Source: Streptomyces olivaceoviridis
GTDB taxonomy: Bacteria; Actinomycetota; Actinomycetes; Streptomycetales; Streptomycetaceae
Length of the DNA stretch: 64,000 bases
Assembly (NCBI RefSeq): GCF_014650115.1
Contig: NZ_BMUI01000004.1
Coordinates: 248,001 to 312,000, forward strand
Direction: 5' to 3'
Each line of letters starts with the position of its first letter. The stretch's first letter is position 1. The translations under genes were made by a program, and so were the position numbers. The notes under the pieces are model-generated. The model was not told where the DNA came from and did no database searches. It was given only the letters and a program-made list of their open reading frames with translations. Shown here piece after piece: positions 1-9,984 of this stretch.

Positions 1-1289
1 TCCTGGGCGAAGCCGTGCGGCCCGCACAGGAAGACGTCGTAGTCGCGGGCGAGCCCGGGGAAGGTGGCGCGCAACGACTCCGCCGTCAGGGGCGGGCGCT
101 CCCCGCCCGGACCGTTGAGCGCGTACAGCACCCGCCCGCCGCGCCAGCGGGCGATCGCCTCCAGCTCGCCGCCCAGCGCCAGGTCCTCTGCCGAGCGCGC
201 CCGGTACAGCAGCGTGACCTCGCCGGGCAGCGTCTCGAACAGCGCCCGCAGCGGGGTGACGCCGACGCCGGCCGCGACCAGCAGGGTGTGCCGGCCGGCG
301 GCCCGGTCGGCGGTCAGGGCGCCGTACGGGCCCTCCGCCCACACCCGGGTGCCCGGGCGCAGCAGGGACACGGCCGCGCTGTGGTCGCCGAGCGCCTTGA
401 CCGTGATGCGCAGCAGGTCCGGGCGCGGCGGCGCCGACAGGGAGTACGGCGTCGACGTCCGGCGCATGCCCTCGGCGAGGAACCGCCAGCGGAAGAACTC
501 GCCCGGCCGCGCTCCCAGCTCGTCCAGGTGCCGCCCCCGCACCACGACCGAGTACACGCCCGGGGCCTCCCGGTGGACGGAGTCCACCCGCAGCCGGTGG
601 CGCAGGTTGAGCCGTACCGGGGCGAGGATCCGGAACCACAGCACCAGGGCCGCCACGCCCAGGTACAGCGCGTACCAGGCGGCGGTCGCGACCGGTTCGC
701 CGTTGAACTCGTCGCCGAGGGCGAGCTGGTGCCCGAAGGCGAGGAAGACGGCCGCGTATGTCAGCAGGTGGACGTAGTACCAGAACTCGTGGCTCGTCCG
801 GCGGCGCACGGCCCGCGCCGAGGTGACGCCGACCGCGAGGAGGATCACCGTGCCGGCGGTGGCCTTCAGCATCTCCGGGTAGTCGAGGACGACGGTCACC
901 GCCTCGTGCCAGAGGGAGGCCCGGTCCTGGGCGGCGTACCCGGCGAGGATCAGCACGACGTGCGCGAGCAGCAGGCAGACGGTGTACCGGCCGGCCAGCG
1001 CGTGCCAGCGCGCCACCCGGTCCGAGCCGATGCGCCGCTCCAGCAGCGGCACCCGTGCCATCAGCCCGACCAGCACCGCGCAGGCGTACCCGCACAGCAG
1101 CCCGGCGATGCGCCCGGCCCCGGTCAGCCACCCGGCCGCCCCGACCACGGACCCGGTGTCCGCCCACCAGAGCGCGAGTACGGCCGCCGCCCCCGCCCAC
1201 AGCAGGGCCAGCACGGGCCCGGCGGGGGAGCGCCGCGCGGTCACGGGCAGCGGCGGAGCCGGGGCCCGCCGTGTATCCACGGTGGTCAT
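1..1289 (-). CDS. Ferric reductase-like transmembrane flavoprotein (3' end outside window)
   Basis: The product starts MTTVDTRRAPAP. Roughly the first 210 residues hold about six hydrophobic helices with paired histidines, as in the ferric reductase/NOX haem-binding domain (for example WHALAGRYT and HEFWYYVHLLTY). A ferredoxin-reductase-type FAD domain follows, with RPGEFFRWRF and the flavin-binding TPYSLSAPP. An NAD-binding fold then shows GVGVTPLRALFE and ends at the window edge in FLCGPHGFAQ. It probably moves electrons from NAD(P)H through FAD and haem across the membrane to a metal or oxidant. The start is supported by GAAAGGAC upstream. It is divergent from a two-component system, which may control it. 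The specific acceptor is unknown. Confidence 0.85.
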   Translation of the reverse strand, partial: MTTVDTRRAPAPPLPVTARRSPAGPVLALLWAGAAAVLALWWADTGSVVGAAGWLTGAGRIAGLLCGYACAVLVGLMARVPLLERRIGSDRVARWHALAGRYTVCLLLAHVVLILAGYAAQDRASLWHEAVTVVLDYPEMLKATAGTVILLAVGVTSARAVRRRTSHEFWYYVHLLTYAAVFLAFGHQLALGDEFNGEPVATAAWYALYLGVAALVLWFRILAPVRLNLRHRLRVDSVHREAPGVYSVVVRGRHLDELGARPGEFFRWRFLAEGMRRTSTPYSLSAPPRPDLLRITVKALGDHSAAVSLLRPGTRVWAEGPYGALTADRAAGRHTLLVAAGVGVTPLRALFETLPGEVTLLYRARSAEDLALGGELEAIARWRGGRVLYALNGPGGERPPLTAESLRATFPGLARDYDVFLCGPHGFAQ

Positions 1290-1338
1290 CTGATGTCGCC
1301 GTCCTTTCGTCCGTCGGCCAGGCCACTGTGCGGGGCGA

Positions 1339-1397
1339 AGCTCTGAATCAGCTCTGAGCGGGGCCCGCCCGGGCGGACTCACAGGAAACTCAGAGGC
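1339..1397. promoter_or_regulatory. Paired 11-bp-spaced repeats, probable response-regulator operator
   Basis: AGCTCTGA occurs at 1339-1346 and again at 1350-1357, an 11-bp step. ACTCACAGG and ACTCAGAGG at 1377 and 1388 are also 11 bp apart and read as the inverse of the first pair. OmpR/PhoB regulators typically bind direct repeats with this spacing, so autoregulation and control of the divergent flavoprotein are plausible. This is inference from spacing. Confidence 0.5.
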
Positions 1398-1445
1398 GGC
1401 CCGGTTCGCCCTCAGCGTCGCGGACCGGCGATGCTGGGAGGCGCC

Positions 1446-2186
1446 ATGAACACCACCCGGTCCGGCCGCCCCGCCCTCACCCGCCCCGACGGCACCCCGC
1501 TGCGCGTCCTCGTCGTCGACGACGACCCCGACCTCGCGGAGGTGCTCACCGGGGCCCTGCGCTACGAGCGCTGGGAGGTGCGCGCGGCCGGCGACGGCGC
1601 CGCCGCCCTCGCCGCCGCCCGCGAGCTGATGCCCGACGCCGTCGTCCTGGACGTGATGCTCCCGGACACCGACGGCTTCGCGGTGCTGCGCCGCCTGCAC
1701 GAGGTGAAGCCCGATGTGTGCGTGCTCTTCCTGACGGCGCGGGACGCGGTCGAGGACCGTATCGCCGGGATCACCGCGGGCGGCGACGACTACGTCACCA
1801 AGCCCTTCAGCCTGGAGGAGGTCGTCGCCCGGCTGCGCGGGCTGCTGCGCCGGGCCGGCATGGCCCGCACGCAGGAGGAGGGCCCGCGCCTGGTCGTCGG
1901 GGACCTGGTGATGGACGAGGACGCCCGCGAGGTGACCCGGGCCGGCGAGCTGATCGACCTCTCGCCGACCGAGTTCGAACTCCTGCGCTTCCTCATGCGC
2001 AACCCGCGCCGTGTGCTCAGCAAGGCGCAGATCCTCGACCGGGTCTGGTCCTACGACTTCGGCGGCCGGGCCCACGTCGTCGAGCTGTACATCTCCTACC
2101 TGCGCAAGAAGGTGGACGCGGGCCGCGAACCCATGATCCACACCGTGCGCGGCGCCGGCTACGTCCTGAAGCCGGTGACCAGGTGA
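1446..2186 (+). CDS. OmpR-family response regulator
   Basis: The 246-residue product has a receiver domain at about residues 20-135. The acidic cluster VVDDDPD, the phospho-acceptor Asp in LDVMLPDTDG (about residue 69) and the switch Lys in VTKPF (about 119) are visible. A PhoB-type winged-helix DNA-binding domain follows at about 150-240, ending GAGYVLKPV. An upstream ATG at 1431 is possible, but GGGAGG lies directly before the ATG at 1446. The stop overlaps the GTG of the histidine kinase by 4 bases, so the pair is translationally coupled. The closest recognisable class is MprA/TrcR-like. The stimulus is not evident. Confidence 0.93.
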   Translation: MNTTRSGRPALTRPDGTPLRVLVVDDDPDLAEVLTGALRYERWEVRAAGDGAAALAAARELMPDAVVLDVMLPDTDGFAVLRRLHEVKPDVCVLFLTARDAVEDRIAGITAGGDDYVTKPFSLEEVVARLRGLLRRAGMARTQEEGPRLVVGDLVMDEDAREVTRAGELIDLSPTEFELLRFLMRNPRRVLSKAQILDRVWSYDFGGRAHVVELYISYLRKKVDAGREPMIHTVRGAGYVLKPVTR

Positions 2187-3655
2187 CCGCGCCGCGACGC
2201 CGTACGCTGCGTCCCCGCACCCTCCGGGCCCGGCTCACCGTCGGGCTGGTGACGCTGCTGGCGGTGAGCTGCGCGGCCGTCGGCCTGGCCGCGGTCGTGG
2301 AACTGGACGGCTTCCTCACCCAGCGCCTGGACGAACAGCTCGCCCAGGTCGGCACCCGCTTCCCGGAGAGCCTGGAGCACGACGGCCGACTGCCCGATGA
2401 CCACGACGGCGACGAACACGCCGACACCCGCCGCATGGCCACCGGCACCTTCGGCGCCCGGCTGCTCAACGGCACGGTCACCCACAAGGGGCTCATCCGC
2501 TCCGGCGACCCCGCCGCCGACCTGAACGTGGACCTGACCGCGCGGGACGCCGACCGGCTGGCCCGGGTGCCGGCCGACGGCAGGCCCCACACCGTCGACC
2601 TGTCCGCCCTGCTCGACTACCGGGTCGTCGCCTCCCCGGGCCGGGACGGGGACGTGCTGCTCGTCGGTCTCCCCCTGGAGCCGGTCGAGGCCACGGTCCA
2701 CCGGCTGGAACTGGTGGCCGGCGTCGTCTTCGGCCTCGCCCTGGTCGTCACGGGCGTGGCCGGAGCCTGCTGGGTCCGCTGGTCGCTCCGGCCGCTCAGC
2801 CGGGTCGCCGCCACCGCCACCCGGGTCAGCGAGCTCCCGCTGGCCAGCGGCGAGGTCGCGCTGCCGCCACGGGCCCCGGACACCGACCCGCACGGCGAGG
2901 TCGGTCAGGTGGCCACGGCCTTCAACCGCATGCTGGGGCACGTGGAGGACGCGCTCACCAAGCGGCACGCCGTGGAGGAGCGGCTACGGCGCTTCGCCGC
3001 CGACGCCAGCCACGAACTGCGCACCCCGGTCGCCTCGGTCCGCGGTCACGCCGAACTGGCCCTCCTGCACCCGGGCCCGGTGCCACCGGAGGTGACCCGC
3101 GCCCTGGACCGCATCACGGCCGAGTCCGCGCGCATGGGCGAGATGGTCGACGACCTGCTCCTGCTCGCCCGCCTGGACGCGGGCCGCCCGCTGGAACGCC
3201 GGCCGGTGGACCTGACCCGCCTGGTCCTGGACGCGGTGACGGACGCCCGCGCCGCGGGCCCCGCCCACCGCTGGACCCTGGACCTGCCGGAGGAACCGGT
3301 GACGGTGCCGGGCGACGCCCACCGCCTCCACCAGGCGCTCGCCAACCTGCTGGCCAACGCGCGTCTGCACACACCCGCCGGCACGAAGGTGACGGTCACC
3401 CTGGAGGCCGGTGCCGCACAGGCCACCCTCTCGGTCCACGACGACGGCCCCGGCGTCCCCGAGGACGTCCGGCCCACCGTCTTCGAACGCTTCACCCGGG
3501 CGGAACACCGCCGCCGGCCCGACGCCTCCGGCGGGGGAGCGGGCCTGGGCCTGTCGATCGTGGCGGCGGTGGCGGAGGCGCACGGGGGGAGCGTGGAGCT
3601 GGAGAGCCGACCGGGCGCGACGACGTTCACGGTGCGCTTGCCGGCGACGCCTTGA
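2183..3655 (+). CDS. Sensor histidine kinase (partner of the preceding regulator)
   Basis: This is a 490-residue membrane kinase. A first transmembrane helix lies at about residues 16-40. An extracytoplasmic region rich in Asp/His (DDHDGDEHADT) follows, then a second helix at about 180-205 and a HAMP linker. The dimerisation/phospho-acceptor motif ASHELRTPVASVRGH places the phosphorylated His near residue 277. ATPase boxes follow: NLLANARLH (N box), DDGPGVP (G1) and GAGLGLSIV (G2). The GTG start overlaps the regulator's stop (GTGA). The His/Asp-rich sensor loop could bind metal, which would fit the divergent ferric-reductase-like gene, but that is inference. Confidence 0.93.
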   Translation: MTAPRRRTLRPRTLRARLTVGLVTLLAVSCAAVGLAAVVELDGFLTQRLDEQLAQVGTRFPESLEHDGRLPDDHDGDEHADTRRMATGTFGARLLNGTVTHKGLIRSGDPAADLNVDLTARDADRLARVPADGRPHTVDLSALLDYRVVASPGRDGDVLLVGLPLEPVEATVHRLELVAGVVFGLALVVTGVAGACWVRWSLRPLSRVAATATRVSELPLASGEVALPPRAPDTDPHGEVGQVATAFNRMLGHVEDALTKRHAVEERLRRFAADASHELRTPVASVRGHAELALLHPGPVPPEVTRALDRITAESARMGEMVDDLLLLARLDAGRPLERRPVDLTRLVLDAVTDARAAGPAHRWTLDLPEEPVTVPGDAHRLHQALANLLANARLHTPAGTKVTVTLEAGAAQATLSVHDDGPGVPEDVRPTVFERFTRAEHRRRPDASGGGAGLGLSIVAAVAEAHGGSVELESRPGATTFTVRLPATP

Positions 3656-3659
3656 CGGG

Positions 3660-3990
3660 GGCCTGTCACGGTGCCGGCCTGAAGAGCCCGGCGCATCGGC
3701 CGGAACGCCCCGGGCGGCCCCGTCGATCCGGGTGGCGATCCCGGCGCGGGTCGCGTCGTACAGCGTCTCCACCGCGTACCCGGAAGCGGTGGGGGAGGAG
3801 GCCGGCAGCCGCTGGTCCGCACCGACCGGATCCTCCAGCGGGACGAACCGGTGGCCGGCGTCCGGCGTGACCCGCACCCGGTGGTCCGGCGGCGGATTCG
3901 GGTGGGAGCGCCCCCCTCGCAGCAGTACACCTCGCTCAGGAGGATCCCGGCGCCGTCCGCCGATCGGCGCGGCGTCGTGCTCCTGCGCCA
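3660..3990 (-). pseudogene. Possible degraded small gene
   Basis: On the minus strand GGAGGGGAC directly precedes an ATG at 3990 (MAQEHDAAPIGG). Roughly 75 codons of plausible, GC3-rich coding follow, including VRVTPDAGHRFVPLEDPVG and YDATRAGIATRIDGAARG. After that the frame runs without a stop into the antisense of the kinase gene. The middle stretch reads well, but the N-terminal 30 codons and the C terminus do not. This suggests a small gene with frameshifts or a lost 3' end. I do not recognise a family. Confidence 0.3.
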
Positions 3991-4056
3991 TGTCCCCTCC
4001 CCGTCGGCACCAGGGCGACGGCGCGGTGCCCCGACGGAGTCCGGGCGCGGGACGCT

Positions 4057-4761
4057 TCAGTAGCGGCCGACCGCCGTCGCGCCCTTCTCCGTGCCGATCG
4101 CGATGTGCGGCTTCGCCGCCGGGTCGGTCCAGGTGAGGATCCGGCGCATGGCGTCCTGAGGCACCGAGACACAACCGGCCGTCGCCCCGTGGCCGTTGAC
4201 GTGCAGGAAGATCCCGGCTCCGCGCCCCCGTACGGGCCGGTCGTAGTTGAAGGCGATGACGAGGCCGTACGCGTACTGGGTGCCGTAGTCGATCAGGTGC
4301 TCGGACTGGGCGGCGCGGCAGTCGGCGGGGAGCGGGTCGACCCAGCGGTTGTAGGAGCGGGAGTCGTTGTCCTGGCACCACCAGGAACTCTTCCGGACCG
4401 GGCGGTACGCGACGTGTGTGCCGGCCGGCGCGGTCTTGGTCCCGAAGCCGAAGGGAAGGCCGTACAGCCCGGTCGGTGTCGTGTTCGTGCCCTGCCGGCG
4501 GGTGGCGCCGTCGACCAGCCCGCCCGCCCCGAACCGGGCCGGTGCGGAGCCGGCCCGTACCCACTGGCCGTCCCGCAGGTCCCACCAGCTGACCGTGCCC
4601 GTCGTGGCCCCCGTGTCCGGGGCCTGGGCGACGATCAGCTGGTGGCCGCCGCCCGTGTCCGCCATCCCCGCGGGCAGCGGCACCGGGCCGCGGCCGGGCG
4701 CGGCGCCGAGCAGGGCGAGGGCGGAGGCGGAGACGAGGGCGAGGACCACACCGGGGCGCAT
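4057..4761 (-). CDS. Secreted L,D-transpeptidase (YkuD-fold) family protein
   Basis: The 234-residue product has an N-terminal signal sequence of about 22 residues (MRPGVVLALVSASALALLGA). The C-terminal half carries the YkuD signature as FLHVNGHGATAGCVSV, with the catalytic Cys and upstream His visible. Such enzymes form 3-3 crosslinks or attach proteins in peptidoglycan. The spacing of the motif is typical of the short actinobacterial branch that lacks a separate LysM domain. It starts 3 bases after the stop of the PPOX gene on the same strand, so the two are probably co-transcribed. Confidence 0.85.
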   Translation of the reverse strand: MRPGVVLALVSASALALLGAAPGRGPVPLPAGMADTGGGHQLIVAQAPDTGATTGTVSWWDLRDGQWVRAGSAPARFGAGGLVDGATRRQGTNTTPTGLYGLPFGFGTKTAPAGTHVAYRPVRKSSWWCQDNDSRSYNRWVDPLPADCRAAQSEHLIDYGTQYAYGLVIAFNYDRPVRGRGAGIFLHVNGHGATAGCVSVPQDAMRRILTWTDPAAKPHIAIGTEKGATAVGRY

Positions 4762-4764
4762 GGC

Positions 4765-5352
4765 TCAGACGGTAGAGGGCGGCAGCGGCAACGGCAGCCC
4801 GGGTAGGCCGTCCAGGCTAGTGGCGATGTGCTCCTTCTTCTCGAAGTACGCGCTCAGCGAGACGTCGTCCTCGCGGGCGAAGCGCTTGCCGTGCAGCTCG
4901 CGGTCCTCCTCGTACGCCATGTGGGGGACGGCGTATCCGCAGCTGTCCCGGATCAGTTCGGCGCGTACCACGATGACCGCGCGCAGCCCGTGGAGGCTCG
5001 GGTCGATGTCCGGGAAGCGCGCGAGCAGTTCCGGGAAGCGCGGGTCGTCACGGAAGACGGGCTCGCCCCGGCCGTGCACGCGCACGATGTTCGGCGGGCC
5101 CTGGAAGGCGCACCACATCAGCGTGATCCGCCCGTTCTCCCTGAGGTGCGCGATGGTCTCGGCGCTGGACCCGGCGAAGTCCAGGTAGGCCACGGTGAGT
5201 TCGTCGAGCACGGTGAAGGAGCCCTTGAGGCCCTTGGGGGAGAGGTTGACCGTGCCGTCCCCGGAGAGCGGGGCGGTCGCGGTGAAGAAGAGGGGCTGCT
5301 CCTCGATGAACGTGCGCAGCCTGCCGTCTATGCGCTCATAGGTCTTTCCCAT
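4765..5352 (-). CDS. Pyridoxamine 5'-phosphate oxidase-family (PPOX) protein
   Basis: This 195-residue split-barrel flavoprotein includes the N-terminal FFTATAPLSGDGTVNLSPKG and the later ITLMWCAFQGPPNIVRVHGRG. Both are typical of FMN- or F420-binding PPOX proteins of unknown substrate. An in-frame ATG exists upstream near 5460, but family similarity begins at MGKTYERIDGR. A GATACT hexamer about 8 bases upstream of this ATG suggests a leaderless or nearly leaderless message. The start is chosen on that basis. It probably heads a two-gene unit with the L,D-transpeptidase gene. Confidence 0.83.
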   Translation of the reverse strand: MGKTYERIDGRLRTFIEEQPLFFTATAPLSGDGTVNLSPKGLKGSFTVLDELTVAYLDFAGSSAETIAHLRENGRITLMWCAFQGPPNIVRVHGRGEPVFRDDPRFPELLARFPDIDPSLHGLRAVIVVRAELIRDSCGYAVPHMAYEEDRELHGKRFAREDDVSLSAYFEKKEHIATSLDGLPGLPLPLPPSTV

Positions 5353-5422
5353 GTCTGACGAGTATCGGCGCAACGTCTTCGGCTGTCTGAGTAATTGTCC
5401 GACCTGCGTGGGGGAGTTCGCC

Positions 5423-5460
5423 GTGGCCGCCCCGGCCGGCGCTTCCCACGGGGCGGCCAC
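5423..5460 (-). terminator. Hairpin terminator
   Basis: GTGGCCGCCCC at 5423-5433 pairs perfectly with GGGGCGGCCAC at 5450-5460. It lies just past the stop of the minus-strand secreted-protein gene. Confidence 0.65.
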
Positions 5461-5474
5461 GGCTGCCTGTCACC

Positions 5475-5924
5475 TCACCGGGTGAGCGTGCAGGCGGCCA
5501 GAAAGTCCAGCCCCGTCGGCCTGGCGGAGACGCGGCCGATGGCGATGGCGATGCGGCCGATGGTCGAGGCGCGCTTGTCCTTCAGCGGGCCGAGGATCGC
5601 GTTGTCGACGAAGTTCGGTCCGCCCTGGCCGACGGTGGTGGCCAGCCGGGTGTTCGCCTCCTTGATCTGGGTCTGGAGGAGGGTGAGGTTCCGGTCGACT
5701 TCGGCCTTCGCGGAGGCGGGAATCGCGGGGAGCCGGGAGGCGACGTCCGGGCAGGTGATCGTCCCGGGGCTCGCCAGGGTGCGGGCACCGGTCGTGCCGT
5801 CGCTCCCGGCGGGGGTGCCGGCGAGGGCGGAGCCGGCGATCACCGCGCCGGAGAGCAGCACGGCGGCGGCGCCGCCGATGACCGCCACGCGACGCTTGTC
5901 GTACTTCGGAAGAGCCCTGGACAT
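5475..5924 (-). CDS. Small secreted or membrane-anchored protein of unknown function
   Basis: The 149-residue product has one N-terminal hydrophobic segment (about residues 12-36, [20 protein letters not shown]). A short, mostly helical extracellular region follows, with two cysteines (TITCPDVA and LAACTLTR) that could form a disulfide. GTGAGG lies 7 bases before the ATG. It is divergent from argG, with the two promoters in about 170 bases. I recognise no domain; it looks like a conserved streptomycete hypothetical. Confidence 0.75.
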   Translation of the reverse strand: MSRALPKYDKRRVAVIGGAAAVLLSGAVIAGSALAGTPAGSDGTTGARTLASPGTITCPDVASRLPAIPASAKAEVDRNLTLLQTQIKEANTRLATTVGQGGPNFVDNAILGPLKDKRASTIGRIAIAIGRVSARPTGLDFLAACTLTR

Positions 5925-6030
5925 GCGAATGCCTCACTCGGGTGGGGAGGGTCGTCGTCGGACGAACGCGGCGCCTGCGTTCGGCGGGGAGTACGAGAAA
6001 GCGGTTGCACGCGTTCAACCCCAAGGGAGA

Positions 6031-6067
6031 TTGACGAATCATGCAGAGTTCTGCATACTCATGCATG
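6031..6067 (+). promoter_or_regulatory. argG promoter with overlapping ARG box
   Basis: TTGACG (6031-6036) and CATACT (6054-6059) are separated by 17 bp, a good vegetative promoter. The -10 region is embedded in ATGCAGA-GT-TCTGCAT (6041-6056, a perfect inverted repeat), followed by CATGCATG (6060-6067). The inverse strand of this segment closely resembles the streptomycete ARG box form CCATGCATGCCCATTGCATA. ArgR bound here would block polymerase directly. Confidence 0.75.
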
Positions 6068-6095
6068 TCAGCGAATGCACTGTGAGGAGAAACCC

Positions 6096-7289
6096 GTGAC
6101 CGAGCGCGTCGTACTCGCCTACTCAGGCGGTCTGGACACCTCCGTCGCCATCGGCTGGATCGCCGAGGAGACGGGCGCCGAGGTCATCGCCGTTGCGGTC
6201 GACGTCGGCCAGGGCGGCGAGGACCTGGACGTCATCCGCAAGCGCGCCCTCGCGTGCGGCGCCGTGGAGGCCGAGGTCGCGGACGCCAAGGACGAGTTCG
6301 CCGACGAGTACTGCCTCCCGGCGATCAAGGCCAACGCCCTCTACATGGACCGCTACCCGCTGGTCTCCGCGCTGTCCCGGCCGACGATCGTCAAGCACCT
6401 CGTCGCCGCCGCCAAGAAGCACGGCGCCACCACGGTCGCCCACGGCTGCACCGGCAAGGGCAACGACCAGGTCCGCTTCGAGGCCGGCATCGTCGCCCTC
6501 GCCCCCGACCTCAAGTGCATCGCCCCGGTCCGTGACTACGCCATGACCCGGGACAAGGCGATCGCCTTCTGCGAGGAGAAGCAGCTCCCGATCGCCACCA
6601 CCAAGAAGTCCCCGTACTCCATCGACCAGAACGTCTTCGGGCGCGCGGTCGAGACGGGCTTCCTGGAGGACATCTGGAACGCCCCGATCGAGGACATCTA
6701 CGAGTACACCTCCAACCCGGCCGTCCCGCGCGAGGCCGACGAGGTGGTCATCAGCTTCAAGGAGGGCGTCCCGGTCGCCATCGACGGCAAGCCCGTCACC
6801 GTCCTCCAGGCCGTCCAGCAGCTCAACGAGCGCGCCGGCGCCCAGGGCATCGGCCGGATCGACATGGTCGAGGACCGCCTCGTCGGCATCAAGTCCCGCG
6901 AGGTGTACGAGGCTCCGGGCGCGATCGCCCTGATCACCGCCCACCAGGAGCTGGAGAACGTCACCGTCGAGCGCGAGCTCGCCCGCTACAAGCGGCAGGT
7001 CGAGCAGCGCTGGGGCGAACTGGTCTACGACGGCCAGTGGTTCTCCCCGCTCAAGCGCGCCCTGGACGGCTTCATCAACGAGGCGAACCAGCACGTCACG
7101 GGCGACATCCGGATGACCCTGCACGGCGGCCGTGCCGTCGTCACCGGCCGGCGCTCGACGGAGTCCCTGTACGACTTCAACCTCGCCACCTACGACACCG
7201 GCGACACCTTCGACCAGTCGGCGGCCAAGGGCTTCATCGACATCTACAGCCTGTCGTCGAAGATCGCGGCCAAGCGGGACCTGGCGTAA
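6096..7289 (+). CDS. argG: Argininosuccinate synthase
   Basis: The 397-residue enzyme joins citrulline and aspartate with ATP in arginine synthesis. The N-type ATP pyrophosphatase P-loop is AYSGGLDTS. Further family blocks are [27 protein letters not shown] and [10 protein letters not shown]. An in-frame ATG lies at 6075, but GAGGAG sits 7 bases before the GTG at 6096 ([12 protein letters not shown]), which gives the usual N terminus. The gene follows an ARG-box promoter and precedes argH, so the last two steps of arginine synthesis are adjacent here. Confidence 0.97.
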   Translation: MTERVVLAYSGGLDTSVAIGWIAEETGAEVIAVAVDVGQGGEDLDVIRKRALACGAVEAEVADAKDEFADEYCLPAIKANALYMDRYPLVSALSRPTIVKHLVAAAKKHGATTVAHGCTGKGNDQVRFEAGIVALAPDLKCIAPVRDYAMTRDKAIAFCEEKQLPIATTKKSPYSIDQNVFGRAVETGFLEDIWNAPIEDIYEYTSNPAVPREADEVVISFKEGVPVAIDGKPVTVLQAVQQLNERAGAQGIGRIDMVEDRLVGIKSREVYEAPGAIALITAHQELENVTVERELARYKRQVEQRWGELVYDGQWFSPLKRALDGFINEANQHVTGDIRMTLHGGRAVVTGRRSTESLYDFNLATYDTGDTFDQSAAKGFIDIYSLSSKIAAKRDLA

Positions 7290-8837
<1,548 letters not shown>

Positions 8838-8928
8838 GGGCAGCGCCCCGCACCTCCACCGCGATCACCGGGGCGTCGCGGGTTACGTTGGTCGCGAGCC
8901 TCACCGAGCCGACCGAACGGAGCCCGCG

Positions 8929-9900
8929 ATGCCCTTCGCGCGACTGGCCACAGTCACGACCCCCACCTGCCACATCGGACTCGGCCTGGCCGCAGTGGGC
9001 CGCCCCGGCTACATCAACCTCGGCCGCGACGAGGACCTCGGGGAGGACCGCAGCGTCGAAGCACTGCGCACCCGGACCCACGAACTCCTCGACGCCGCCT
9101 ACGCCCAGGGCGTCCGCTACTTCGACGCCGCCCGCTCCTACGGCCGCTCCGAGGAGTTCCTCGCCGACTGGCTCGGCGCCCACCCCGAGGTCGACGACGT
9201 GGTCGTCGGCAGCAAATGGGGCTACACCTACACGGCCGGCTGGTCCACCGACGCGGAGCGGCACGAGGTCAAGGACCACAGCCTCGCCACCTACGAACGG
9301 CAGCGCGCCGAGACCGACGCCCTGCTCGGCGACCGGCTCGACCTCTACCAGATCCACTCGGTGACCCCGGACAGCCCGGCCCTCACCGACAAGGACCTGC
9401 ACGCCAGGCTGGCGGAAGCCGCCGCGCAGGGCCTCACCGTCGGCTTCTCCACCAGCGGCCCCGCCCAGGCCGACGCCATCCGCGCCGCCCTCGCGGTCAC
9501 GGTCGACGGCGAGCCCCTCTTCCGTACCGTGCAGTCGACCTACAACGCCCTGGAGGCGTCGGCCGGTTCCGCCCTCGCCGAGGCGCACGACGCCGGGCTC
9601 ACCGTGATCGTCAAGGAGGGCATGGCGAACGGCCGGCTGGCCGGGCCGCACGCCCCGGACGCGCTGAAGGCCGTGGCCGACGCGACCGGAATGGGCTGTG
9701 ACGCGGTCGCCCTCGCCTGGATCCTGCGCCGGCCCTGGGTCGCAGTCGTCCTCTCCGGCGCCGCGACCGTCCCGCAGCTGCTCTCCAACCTCCACGCCCC
9801 CGCCGTCGACCTCGATGAGGACCAGCTGACCCGCCTCGACACGCTGGCGGAGGACCCGGGCGCCTACTGGGAGCGGCGCGGACAGCTCCCCTGGCACTGA
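8929..9900 (+). CDS. Aldo/keto reductase
   Basis: This is a 323-residue NADPH-dependent oxidoreductase of the AKR superfamily. The tetrad is visible: Asp and Tyr in YFDAARSYGRSE, Lys in GSKWGY, and His in YQIHSV. The C-terminal cofactor region includes VVLSGAATVPQL. It follows argH after about 90 bases and precedes a TetR/MFS pair. Its substrate cannot be inferred. Confidence 0.9.
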   Translation: MPFARLATVTTPTCHIGLGLAAVGRPGYINLGRDEDLGEDRSVEALRTRTHELLDAAYAQGVRYFDAARSYGRSEEFLADWLGAHPEVDDVVVGSKWGYTYTAGWSTDAERHEVKDHSLATYERQRAETDALLGDRLDLYQIHSVTPDSPALTDKDLHARLAEAAAQGLTVGFSTSGPAQADAIRAALAVTVDGEPLFRTVQSTYNALEASAGSALAEAHDAGLTVIVKEGMANGRLAGPHAPDALKAVADATGMGCDAVALAWILRRPWVAVVLSGAATVPQLLSNLHAPAVDLDEDQLTRLDTLAEDPGAYWERRGQLPWH

Positions 9901-9945
9901 CGCACACCGTTCCGGCACGGCATCCATGAGGCAGCCACGCCCATC

Positions 9946-9984
9946 GTGAGACACAGATGTCTCACTTGGGCTATTCTTGTCTCA
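9946..9984 (+). promoter_or_regulatory. TetR operator and leaderless promoter
   Basis: GTGAGACA (9946-9953) and TGTCTCAC (9958-9965) form a perfect 8-bp inverted repeat with a 4-base gap. A third half-site TGTCTCA at 9978-9984 runs into the start codon. The -10-like TATTCT (9972-9977) lies 6 bases before the ATG at 9984, so transcript and ORF probably start together. The layout fits autorepression. Confidence 0.7.

Noticed and set aside
2984..4585. Long antisense open frame over the kinase gene
   Set aside because: It is a shadow of the GC-rich histidine kinase gene. Only its first part (3660-3990) has any coding character.
9957..9983. Upstream ATG for the TetR gene
   Set aside because: It lies within the operator dyad and upstream of the probable -10 element, so it is unlikely to be transcribed.
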